Assembly (NCBI GenBank): GCA_041649275.1
Contig: JBAZNL010000001.1
Location: 372,001-436,000, forward strand
Length of the DNA: 64,000 nt
Direction: 5' to 3'
Origin: Candidatus Izemoplasmatales bacterium
Lineage (GTDB): Bacteria > Bacillota_I > Bacilli_A > Izemoplasmatales > Hujiaoplasmataceae
Shown: one piece after another, positions 56,947 through 64,000 of the stretch
Position numbering within the stretch: position 1 is the stretch's first letter
How the letters are laid out: each line of letters begins with the position of its first letter
Notes under the pieces: generated by a model
Told to the model about the DNA's origin: nothing
The model's input: only the letters and a program-made list of their open reading frames with translations
Database searches by the model: none
Program-made: the position numbers and the translations under genes

Positions 56947-57897
56947 TCAACTTATCTTTTCGAGATAATCGTACAGGTCGGTCCGTTTCCGGGTCGTCGC
57001 GAGCGCGGTCCGGAAGTCGAGCGAAAAGAGTTCGATGCCGCGGCCGCAGACGGCCTTGCCGTAAGCACCCTCCCGGACCAGTTCGACGGCGTAACTGCCC
57101 ATCTTGGAGGCGAGGATGCGGTCGAAGGCCGCAGGGGTGCCGCCGCGCTGGACGTAGCCGAGCACGGTCGCGCGGGTCTCGTAACCGGTGTATTCCTCGA
57201 TGTCCTTGGCGAGCGCGAAGACGTCGAGCATGTGCTCGGCGACGATCACGATCATGTGGCGTTTCCGCATCAGCTTGGCCTTGCGGATCGTCTCGAGTAC
57301 CGCCTTGCGGTCGAAGCCGGTCTCCTCCGTGATCACGATTTCCGAACCGGAAGCGACACCGGCGAAGATCGAGAGGTCGCCGCAGTGGCGTCCCATCAGT
57401 TCGACGACCGTGCAGCGCTGGTGCGAGAAGGACGTGTCGCGGAGCTTGTCGATGCAGTCGATCGCGGTATTGAGCGCCGTGAAGAAGCCGATCGTGTATT
57501 CCGTGCAGGCGAGGTCGTTGTCGATCGTCCCGGGCAGGCCGATGCAGTTCACGCCCATGTCGCAGAGGTCGGCCGCGCCGCGGTAGGTGCCGTCGCCGCC
57601 GATCGTCACGAGCGCGTCGATCCCGAAGGCCTTGAGGTTGTCGACCGCCTTCTGCCGGACTTCCAGCTGACGGAACTCGTCGAGCCGCGCGGATCCCAGG
57701 ATCGTGCCGCCGCGATTGAGGACCATCCCCACGTCGTTGCGCTGGAGCTGGCGGATGTCGCCCTCGACGAGACCGCGGTAGCCGTTGTACACGCCGTAGG
57801 CCTCCATGCCGTAATGCAGCGCCGTCCGGACGACGGCGCGGATCGCGGCGTTCATTCCGGGAGCGTCGCCGCCGGAAGTCAAGACCGCTATCTTCAT
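56947..57897 (-). CDS. pfkA: 6-phosphofructokinase (ATP)
   Basis: This enzyme phosphorylates fructose 6-phosphate in glycolysis. ATP site: TSGGDAPGMN and IGGDGTYRGA. Active site: GTIDNDLACTEYTIGF, with the catalytic Asp, and MGRHCGDL. GGTPAAFDR supports the usual effector region. The Gly of GGDGT indicates ATP rather than pyrophosphate. Length is 316 aa. GAAGGAGGACATC precedes ATG. It lies 13 nt after dnaE, and dnaE-pfkA neighbourhoods are common in Firmicutes. Confidence 0.97.
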   Translation of the reverse strand: MKIAVLTSGGDAPGMNAAIRAVVRTALHYGMEAYGVYNGYRGLVEGDIRQLQRNDVGMVLNRGGTILGSARLDEFRQLEVRQKAVDNLKAFGIDALVTIGGDGTYRGAADLCDMGVNCIGLPGTIDNDLACTEYTIGFFTALNTAIDCIDKLRDTSFSHQRCTVVELMGRHCGDLSIFAGVASGSEIVITEETGFDRKAVLETIRKAKLMRKRHMIVIVAEHMLDVFALAKDIEEYTGYETRATVLGYVQRGGTPAAFDRILASKMGSYAVELVREGAYGKAVCGRGIELFSLDFRTALATTRKRTDLYDYLEKIS

Positions 57898-57910
57898 GAT
57901 GTCCTCCTTC

Positions 57911-60900
57911 TCATCCGACGTCTTTGACGTCGTCGATGACGAACTGCTTCTTGTCGTTCTTCGTCTCCAGCCGTCCGGTGAAGATCAGGACGGCTCCTTT
58001 CTCGAGTTTCGCCTGGGCGCGGGCGAAGGTCCGCGGGAACAGGACGCCTTCGGCGGACGTCAGCTGGTCCTCGATCTCGACGAAGGCCATCGCCTCGCCG
58101 CCCTTGGTCTTGATCCGATTGATGCGGGCGACCATGCCGGCGAACCGCGCCGGCCCGCCGGCGGCGTGAAGGGCGTCGGAAACCGTCCCAATCCCCAGCG
58201 CCTCCAGCCGTTCCTGATGGCGGTTGAGCGGATGGTGCGTCAGGTTGATGCCGAGCAGCTCCTTCTCCTTTTCCTGGAGAGTGGCGTAATCGTACTCGGG
58301 GGCGTCGATGTAGACGAAGCGGGTCGTGTCGGAATATTCGCCGAAGGACATGTAGTTGGCGATCTGCTTCTGGTTCGCCGCGAGCGTGGCGCGGTTCTTC
58401 CCGAAGGCGTCGAAGGCGCCCACCATGATCAGGCTTTCCACCGCCTTGGCGTTGACGTCGCCGGCACGGCGCATGAAGTCGATGAAGTCGGCGAACGGTT
58501 CGTCGCCGCGGACCTCCTCGATCTTCTTCGCGATCACCGGGCCGATGCCGCGGATGCCCTGGAAGGGGAGGCGGAGACCTTCCTTCTCGATCCGGAAGCG
58601 GGCCCCGGAGCGGTTGATGTCCGGAGGCAGGACGCGGATGCCGAGTTTCCGACATTCCCGCACGTAGTCGTGCGTCGCCGCGGCCGAGCCGACGGCGGCG
58701 TCGAGCAGGACCGCCATGAATTCGAACGGATGGTTCGCCTTCAGGTACGCCATCCAGTAGGCGACGAGGGCATAGGCGACGGAATGGGATTTGTTGAAGC
58801 CGTAGTCGGCGAACCTGACGATGTAGTCGTAGATGCCGTCCGCGACCGCGGGGGCGTGATTCCGCTCGACGCACTTGCGGACGAACTTCTCGCGCTCGCG
58901 GACGAGCACGTCTTCCTTCTTCTTCGAAACCGCGCGGCGCAGCACGTCGGCCTCGCCGAGCGAGTAGCCGGCGTACTGGTTCGCGATCTGCATGATCTGT
59001 TCCTGGTAGACGATGATCCCATAGGTATCTTTAAGAATGTCCTCGAGGAGCGGGTCGGGATAGGTCACCTTCGCCTTCCCGCCGCGGCGCTCGAGGTAGG
59101 TCGGGATGTTCGCCATCGGCCCCGGACGGAAGAGCGCGATCGCCGCCGAGATGTCGTCGAAGTTTTTCACCTGCATCTGTCGGAGGAGGTTCATCATGCC
59201 GTCGGATTCGAGTTGGAAGACGCCGAGGACGGAGACGTCCTGAAGCAGCCGGAAGGTCTTCGGATCATCCATCGGGATGCGGTAGATGTCGGGCTTCGTC
59301 CCGGTCTCGGCCTCGACGAGCCGGAGCACGCGGTCGATCGAAGTCAGATTCGAGATGCCGAGGAAGTCGATCTTGAGGAGACCGATCGCCTCGAGGTCGG
59401 AAGCTTCGTACTGCGTCTGGTTCATGTCGAGGAGACCCGCTCGGACGGGCGCGAAGTCGGTGATCGGCTCGTCCGTGATCACGATCCCGGCCGCGTGGGT
59501 CGACAGGTGCTTCGGCAGGTCGACCAGCTTCTCGGCGGTCGACAGGAGGTCGGACACGATCGGATTGGCGGACAGGTAGCGGTATTTCTCGGGTTCCTTC
59601 GCCTTGAACTCGGCGATCGAGTTGGCGGTCTCGCTCACCGATCCGGCGAGTTCGCCGACGACCGCCTCGGGCGTCTTCAGGATCCGCGCGACCTCGCGGA
59701 TCGCGCTCTTTCCTTGAAAGGTGCCGAACGCGACGATGTTGGCGACGTGTTCCTTGCCGTACTTGTCGGCGACGTAGCGGATCACCTCGTCGCGACGGTC
59801 GTCCGGAAAGTCCATGTCGATGTCGGGCATCGTGATGCGTTCCGGGTTGAGGAAACGTTCGAAGAACAGGTTGTGCAGGAGCGGATCGACGTCGACGATG
59901 CCGAGCACGTAACTTGTGAGCGACCCTGCGGCCGAGCCGCGGCCGGGGCCGACCAGGATGCCTTTCTTCTTGGCGTGGAGGACGAAGTCCCAGACGACCA
60001 GGAAATAATCCGAATACCCCATCGTCTCGATCGTCGCGAGTTCCCAGTCGAGGCGCTTGCGATATTCCTCGGCGGAATGGCGGAGCCGGTCCGGGGGCGT
60101 CGTCGCCAAGCGGCGGGCGAGTCCCTTCTCCGCCATCCTGCGAAGCTCGCCGGCCGCGGTCAGTCCCGGACCGAGCGGATAGCGCGGAAGCCGGCGGCTC
60201 CTGAAATCGATGGAAAGCTCGACGGAATCGATCAGCCCGACCGCGTTTTCGACGGCGGCCGGGTAGTCGGCGAAGAGCCGCTCGAGCCGTTCTGGCGTCT
60301 TGAAGTCGTAGACCGCGTCTTCCGACAGGAACAAGCCCTCGTTCAGGACCTTCTGATCGGAAAGGATCGCCTGGAGGATGCGGCTGGCGGGAATGTCGTC
60401 CCGATCCATGTAGCGGACGCGGTTGAACGCGACCGGACGACCGACTTCGCCGAGTGCCGGAGCGATCTTCAGTTCGCTCTGGAAATCGTTCAGGTCGAGA
60501 CCGAGCCAGGCGTCGGGAAGCGTCCGGACGACCGTGCGCCAAAGGTCGATCGCCTGCGGGAGATCGCCCTGCGCGATCAGATCCGAAAGCGCGCCGTGGG
60601 CCGTCGGCGACACGAAGAAGAGTCCGGACGCATGCTGCGCGAGGACCTCCAGTCCGAGGTTCTTCTCCCCGGTTCCCAATCGTGAAGCCAGGCGGATCAG
60701 ATTCCGATAACCCTCGGCGTTTTTCGCGAACGCCGAAAAGGGGAGTTCCGTCCCCTCGCCGGCGATCGTCGGAAACGCCATTCCGATGATCGGCTTGATG
60801 CCGGAATCCACGCACTTCCGGTAAAATTTGAGCGCCGCGAACATGTTTCTGTCGTCGGCGATCCCGAGCGCGGTGAATCCCGCCCCTTTCGCCCGTTCGA

Positions 60901-60973
60901 CGAGTCGGTCGACGTCGACCAGCGAGCCGTTGAACGAGTATCCGGTCTGGATGAAAAGATCGAATGCGTGCAT
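57911..60973 (-). CDS. dnaE: DNA polymerase III alpha subunit
   Basis: A replicative polymerase of 1020 aa. The PHP domain (1-200) is degenerate: the usual HLHxH near the N terminus is replaced by AFDLFIQTGYS, so it cannot bind metal normally. The catalytic region has GPGRGSAAGSL, PDIDMDFPDDRR (two Asp) and LLKIDFLG (third Asp). A helix-hairpin-helix follows (GIRGIGPVIAKKIEEV) and an OB domain (FAGMVARINRIKTKGG). It is the short DnaE of Firmicutes type, no exonuclease domain. GGTGGTAACG precedes ATG. An extended -10 lies at 60990-60998. Confidence 0.95.
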   Translation of the reverse strand: MHAFDLFIQTGYSFNGSLVDVDRLVERAKGAGFTALGIADDRNMFAALKFYRKCVDSGIKPIIGMAFPTIAGEGTELPFSAFAKNAEGYRNLIRLASRLGTGEKNLGLEVLAQHASGLFFVSPTAHGALSDLIAQGDLPQAIDLWRTVVRTLPDAWLGLDLNDFQSELKIAPALGEVGRPVAFNRVRYMDRDDIPASRILQAILSDQKVLNEGLFLSEDAVYDFKTPERLERLFADYPAAVENAVGLIDSVELSIDFRSRRLPRYPLGPGLTAAGELRRMAEKGLARRLATTPPDRLRHSAEEYRKRLDWELATIETMGYSDYFLVVWDFVLHAKKKGILVGPGRGSAAGSLTSYVLGIVDVDPLLHNLFFERFLNPERITMPDIDMDFPDDRRDEVIRYVADKYGKEHVANIVAFGTFQGKSAIREVARILKTPEAVVGELAGSVSETANSIAEFKAKEPEKYRYLSANPIVSDLLSTAEKLVDLPKHLSTHAAGIVITDEPITDFAPVRAGLLDMNQTQYEASDLEAIGLLKIDFLGISNLTSIDRVLRLVEAETGTKPDIYRIPMDDPKTFRLLQDVSVLGVFQLESDGMMNLLRQMQVKNFDDISAAIALFRPGPMANIPTYLERRGGKAKVTYPDPLLEDILKDTYGIIVYQEQIMQIANQYAGYSLGEADVLRRAVSKKKEDVLVREREKFVRKCVERNHAPAVADGIYDYIVRFADYGFNKSHSVAYALVAYWMAYLKANHPFEFMAVLLDAAVGSAAATHDYVRECRKLGIRVLPPDINRSGARFRIEKEGLRLPFQGIRGIGPVIAKKIEEVRGDEPFADFIDFMRRAGDVNAKAVESLIMVGAFDAFGKNRATLAANQKQIANYMSFGEYSDTTRFVYIDAPEYDYATLQEKEKELLGINLTHHPLNRHQERLEALGIGTVSDALHAAGGPARFAGMVARINRIKTKGGEAMAFVEIEDQLTSAEGVLFPRTFARAQAKLEKGAVLIFTGRLETKNDKKQFVIDDVKDVG

Positions 60974-60989
60974 CGTTACCACCGGCTCG

Positions 60990-60998
60990 ATTATAACA
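60990..60998 (-). promoter_or_regulatory. Extended -10 of the dnaE-pfkA operon
   Basis: On the minus strand TGTTATAAT, 17 nt before the dnaE ATG and directly after the upstream gene, with no terminator between. Confidence 0.5.
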
Positions 60999-61020
60999 TA
61001 CGGAAGCGCGTTCCGCTCAT

Positions 61021-62346
61021 TCACTTCTTGCGGAAGATCAAAAAGAGACCGACGACCGCCAGGATTCCGGAAACCGTCTCGAGCCACGGAAAGGTCTGCC
61101 ACCAGCGCACGGGATCGAGCGCGGCGGTCACTGCGAACGCATACGTCGCGTACGGCTCGCCGTCGAAGTAGAGGACCAGTTCGTAGGTCCCCGGTTCGTC
61201 GATTCTGACCGTTCCCGTCACCGTCAGGCCGGCAAGGACGGCCGTGCCGTTGATCTCGATCTCGACGCCGCCTTCGTAGACTCCCCCCGACAGGACGCCC
61301 GCCGCCGACGGCAGGATCGAGAAACCGATCGTGCGGACGTAGCCGTTGGCGGCGGAAACCGTCAGGGCATGCTTCCCGGGAATGCGGTACAGTTCTCCCT
61401 GGACATAGGGTTCGCCGTCGACCAGAAGCGCATCGGCGTTGGAAAAGACGCGGACTCCCGCCGCCGTCGCGAACCCTTCGGCGACGTTGGCGACGTACGG
61501 ATGGATCACGAACGCGATCTGCTTCTCGTAACCGTTGTCGCCGGCGATCGTCAACACGTGGTTGCCGGGGCGGTCGAACGACCCCCCCGATTCGAAGGAG
61601 TGTCCGTCGATTGACAGCTCGCCGGACGACGTCACCGTCACCACCCCTTCGTACTCGCCCTGATCGACGATTCCGCCGACGATCGGTTCGACGACGACCC
61701 GAAACCGATAGGTATACCAACCGTCGCTCACTTCGACGTCGTGGATCCCCGGTCGGTCGATCGCGATCGCTTCGACGGGTTCGCCGTCGACCGTGGCGAA
61801 AGCGCGGTACGGATACCGGAACGAACCGACGGCGACCACCTCGTCGGGTAGGACGACGGGCGCCAAATCCGCATCGAAGACGTAATCGGGAGCGTACGAT
61901 TCGTCGGTCGACAGGACCAGATATCCGCCGTGGTTGTTGTAGGCCGTCATCGATCCCCGAAGCCAAGCCCGTCCGCGTGGTTCGCCATCTGCGGAATACG
62001 TGAGGATCTCGGTCTTCAGGAGCGACGATCCGCCGCTCCCGGGAATCCCGCGGGTCTCGGTGACGAGGGCGAAGACGTCGTCGCCGAGCACGGCGAAATA
62101 GATGAAGGCCTCGTCGTTGCCGCCGTCGTAGACGGTTTCGTGCAGGAGCGCCCCCGTCGCAGCGTCGCGGATCGTGAACCAGGCGTCCCCGTCGAACGGT
62201 TCCTCGCACTTGGCGACCCTGCCATATTCGTAGAGACGGTCGTTCCAGAAGACGCCGCCCGGTGCGGCGTCGATGGCGGGCGAAGCGACGGCGGGGGGCG
62301 ACAGGGCGAAGACGGCGGACAGAAAGACCAAAAGCATGATCGACAT
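61021..62346 (-). CDS. Surface protein with four about 60-aa repeats, signal peptide and C-terminal anchor
   Basis: A 441-aa exported protein that I do not recognise. The signal peptide (1-22) ends SPPAVASP. Residues 30-160 look like a beta-propeller-type or sensor domain (YDGGNDEAFIYFAVLGDDVF). Four tandem repeats follow, near 165-225, 231-288, 291-348 and 356-408. Each has a DG turn, a PG-H/PG-Y loop (DRPGIHDVEV, DRPGNHVLTI, RIPGKHALTV, DEPGTYELVL) and a strand ending in F-x-I/V. One TM helix (about 424-438) and a basic RKK tail anchor it. GGAGG precedes ATG but is buried in a hairpin. The gene lies between ackA and dnaE. Confidence 0.8.
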   Translation of the reverse strand: MSIMLLVFLSAVFALSPPAVASPAIDAAPGGVFWNDRLYEYGRVAKCEEPFDGDAWFTIRDAATGALLHETVYDGGNDEAFIYFAVLGDDVFALVTETRGIPGSGGSSLLKTEILTYSADGEPRGRAWLRGSMTAYNNHGGYLVLSTDESYAPDYVFDADLAPVVLPDEVVAVGSFRYPYRAFATVDGEPVEAIAIDRPGIHDVEVSDGWYTYRFRVVVEPIVGGIVDQGEYEGVVTVTSSGELSIDGHSFESGGSFDRPGNHVLTIAGDNGYEKQIAFVIHPYVANVAEGFATAAGVRVFSNADALLVDGEPYVQGELYRIPGKHALTVSAANGYVRTIGFSILPSAAGVLSGGVYEGGVEIEINGTAVLAGLTVTGTVRIDEPGTYELVLYFDGEPYATYAFAVTAALDPVRWWQTFPWLETVSGILAVVGLFLIFRKK

Positions 62347-62350
62347 GGAA

Positions 62351-62386
62351 AAGACCTCCTCGCGAACATGATACGGAGGAGGTCTT
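62351..62386 (-). promoter_or_regulatory. Hairpin that ends ackA and covers the ribosome site of the next gene
   Basis: On the minus strand AAGACCTCCTC / GAGGAGGTCTT (11 bp) followed by TTCC-ATG. The 3' arm contains the GGAGG of the repeat protein at 61021-62346, so folding both weakly terminates ackA transcription and blocks translation of that gene. Confidence 0.65.
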
Positions 62387-62401
62387 CGTTGTCTTTATTT
62401 T

Positions 62402-63595
62402 CTACTTGGAATGGATCAGGCGCATGGTGTCGCGGGCGATCATGACTTCCTCGTTCGTCGGGACGACCCAGACCTGGATCCGGGAATCCGGCGTGGAGAT
62501 GAGGCGTTCGACGCCGCGGCAGTCGTTCTGCTTGTCGTCGATCCTGACGCCGAGGGCGGAAAGCCGGCGACAGATGTTGGCGCGGGTCGTCGGCGCGTTC
62601 TCGCCGATGCCGGCGGTGAACACGATCGCGTCGGCGCCGCCGACGTAGCAGTGGTAGCTGGCGACGTAATCGGCGATCCGCTTCGCCTGGATGTCGATCG
62701 CGAGCTGGGCGCGATGGTTGCCGCGCGAAGCCGCGTCGTTCAGGTCGCGCGAGTCGGAGGAGACGCCGGAGACGCCGAGGTATCCCGACTGCTTGTTCAG
62801 GATGGAAGTGATCTCCCTGGCCGACTTGCCCTTCTTCAGCATCATGTATTCGATGATCGCCGGATCGACGTTGCCGGAGCGGGTACCCATCGGGATGCCC
62901 TCGAGCGGCGTGAAGCCCATCGAGGTGTCGACCGAGACGCCGCCCTTGACGGCGCAGATCGAGGCGCCGTTGCCGAGGTGGCAGACGACGACGTTCACGT
63001 CCTTCGGTTCCTTGCCCATGAGCGCGGCGACGCGCTCGGACACGTACTTGTGCGAGGTGCCGTGGAAACCGTACTTGCGGACCGCATGACGCTCGTACCA
63101 GTCGTACGGGGTGGCGTACAGGAAGGATTCCTCGGGCATCGTCGAATGGAACGCGGTGTCGAAGACGGCGACCTGCCGCACGTTCGGCAGGATCTCCTTG
63201 AAGGCCTTGATGCCGGTCAGGTTCGGAATCAGGTGGAGCGGCGCGAGGTCGACGAGTTCCTCGAGGATCGCGATCTCCTTGTCGGTGATCAGGACCGATT
63301 CGGTGAGGACGTCAGCACCGTGGACGACGCGATGGCCGACGCCTTCGATCTCGTCGTAGGACGCGATGACGTTCAGTTCGGTGAGCTTGTCGAGCACGAG
63401 CTTGACCGCGAGGCTGTGGTTTTCGATGTCGAGCACCTGCTGGATCTTCGCGCCGTTCACCTTGATGGTGAAGACGGAATCCTTCATGCCGATGCGTTCG
63501 ACGATGCCGCCGGTGATGACCGTTTCCTCGGGCATGCCGATGAGTTGGAACTTGAGGGAGGAGCTGCCGGCGTTGACCGCCATGATTTTTGCCAT
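62402..63595 (-). CDS. ackA: Acetate kinase
   Basis: This enzyme converts acetyl phosphate and ADP to acetate and ATP, the energy-yielding end of fermentation. MAVNAGSSSLKFQL is the N-terminal phosphate-binding motif. GVGHRVVHGAD, VAVFDTAFHSTMPE and FHGTSHKYV carry the catalytic Asp, His and Arg-region residues, and VFTAGIGENA is near the C terminus. Length is 397 aa. GGAG lies a little far upstream (13 nt). It follows a YtxK-like methyltransferase gene, the same order as in Bacillus. No pta is in view. Confidence 0.97.
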   Translation of the reverse strand: MAKIMAVNAGSSSLKFQLIGMPEETVITGGIVERIGMKDSVFTIKVNGAKIQQVLDIENHSLAVKLVLDKLTELNVIASYDEIEGVGHRVVHGADVLTESVLITDKEIAILEELVDLAPLHLIPNLTGIKAFKEILPNVRQVAVFDTAFHSTMPEESFLYATPYDWYERHAVRKYGFHGTSHKYVSERVAALMGKEPKDVNVVVCHLGNGASICAVKGGVSVDTSMGFTPLEGIPMGTRSGNVDPAIIEYMMLKKGKSAREITSILNKQSGYLGVSGVSSDSRDLNDAASRGNHRAQLAIDIQAKRIADYVASYHCYVGGADAIVFTAGIGENAPTTRANICRRLSALGVRIDDKQNDCRGVERLISTPDSRIQVWVVPTNEEVMIARDTMRLIHSK

Positions 63596-63629
63596 TGTCG
63601 TATTCGTTCTCCTATGTGATTTCTATCGA

Positions 63630-64000
63630 TCAGCGATGTTCGGTAAACCAGATATCGATGCCGCGGATCGCGCGGGCGGCCGCTTCCTCGTCCTCGAAGG
63701 ACGGGATGTCGGCGAGCAGGACCTTGGCCGGCGCGATAGCGCCGCCGGAGGCGTTCTGCAGGATCAGGATGCTTTTGCCCATCCCCTTGAACATCGAATC
63801 CGGCAATTTGATGAAGCCGACGACGTTCCAGGATCCGGCGATCAAGGTGCGGAACGCGTCCGCCCCCGGAATCGAGAAGAAGTCGTTTGAGACGACGCCG
63901 AGCAGGAATCCGTCCGGTTTCAGGTTCCTGCGGTGATGGCGGATCGCCTCGTAGGGAAGATAGCCGCCGTCGTCCGCGACCGCCGCGAGGGGAAAGTCGG
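63630..64000 (-). CDS. Class I SAM-dependent methyltransferase, YtxK/N6-adenine-type, 5' end off the window
   Basis: Only the last 123 codons are present, running in from the right edge to a stop at 63630. The visible part (GGYLPYEAIRHHRRNLKPDG, VVSNDFFS and FIKLPDSMFKGMGKSILIL) matches the C-terminal half of YtxK-type proteins, which resemble N6-adenine DNA methyltransferases; their real target is unknown. The core SAM motif and the catalytic (D/N)PPY motif lie beyond the window. Order and spacing (34 nt) with ackA follow the Bacillus ytxK-ackA pair. Confidence 0.85.
   Translation of the reverse strand, partial: DFPLAAVADDGGYLPYEAIRHHRRNLKPDGFLLGVVSNDFFSIPGADAFRTLIAGSWNVVGFIKLPDSMFKGMGKSILILQNASGGAIAPAKVLLADIPSFEDEEAAARAIRGIDIWFTEHR

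Noticed and set aside
57896..60685. A 929-codon plus-strand open frame
   Set aside because: Antisense shadow of dnaE.
57911..62209. Extending dnaE upstream to give a 1432-aa protein
   Set aside because: The extra 412 residues are another frame of the repeat-protein gene; the dnaE ATG at 60973 has an extended -10 and ribosome site directly upstream.
1..64000. tRNA, rRNA, CRISPR arrays, prophage or insertion-sequence genes
   Set aside because: No cloverleaf, rRNA stretch, regular spaced repeat, integrase or transposase was recognised in either strand.

Overview
The window is a dense, GC-rich (about 60% by eye) bacterial chromosome segment with more than 50 protein genes, no rRNA, tRNA, CRISPR array or insertion sequence that I can recognise. 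Gene content points to a Firmicutes/Mycoplasmatota-type organism, possibly a GC-rich relative of Izemoplasma, Haloplasma or Acholeplasma. The signs are a BMP-type (NupNOPQ) nucleoside importer, a YtxK-like methyltransferase next to ackA, YwaF, DUF2089 and YvlB-like proteins, LVAC lipoboxes, Gram-positive-type intrinsic terminators and extended -10 promoters. This placement is inference; no marker gene settles it.

Layout. 1-8.1 kb (minus): a truncated rRNA uracil methyltransferase, an EpsC-like nucleotide-sugar dehydratase, a two-component system, and a Wzz / tyrosine-kinase / tyrosine-phosphatase capsule-control operon. 8.1-17 kb (minus): two tandem undecaprenyl-pyrophosphatases, desulfoferrodoxin, a DUF2804 / DUF1292-like / split transketolase cluster, YwaF, and an acyltransferase plus ESS-type symporter operon. 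17.3-19 kb (plus): a membrane protein and a rubrerythrin-VIT1 iron protein. 19-28.4 kb (minus): TPM/LemA, a surface repeat protein, an ABC exporter with a 759-aa lipoprotein, and tryptophanase. 28.6-32.2 kb (plus): GTP-type PEP carboxykinase and a cytoplasmic 5'-nucleotidase. 32.2-39.4 kb (minus): guaB-guaA under a guanine riboswitch, a hydroxyacid dehydrogenase, a PAS-GGDEF-HD-GYP protein, a flavin-reductase-like protein and an AbrB-type regulator. 39.6-42.1 kb (plus): NTF2-like, SDR and RsmH-like genes. 42.1-50.1 kb (minus): a second rRNA uracil methyltransferase, L-serine dehydratase, a five-gene operon of SHOCT-like/DUF2089 proteins ending in an MFS transporter, VanZ and uvrB. 50.2-51.7 kb (plus): a B12-binding radical SAM protein. 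51.8-64 kb (minus): the nucleoside ABC importer, dnaE-pfkA, a repeat-containing surface protein, ackA and a partial methyltransferase.

How it fits together. The metabolic genes describe a fermentative cell that uses amino acids (tryptophanase, serine dehydratase), glycolysis (PfkA), acetate production (AckA) and PEP carboxykinase. Purine economy is represented by GuaB/GuaA with a guanine riboswitch, a nucleoside importer and a 5'-nucleotidase. Envelope work is represented by EpsC, the BY-kinase module, UppP x2, VanZ, surface proteins and the SHOCT-like operon. Oxygen and iron defence is represented by desulfoferrodoxin and rubrerythrin-VIT1.

The clearest regulatory element is the guanine riboswitch and terminator at 35257-35384. 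The most unusual protein-level signal is the run of four SHOCT-like helix motifs spread over three consecutive genes at 46157-47247. Long open frames antisense to many genes are GC-driven shadows and were left out.
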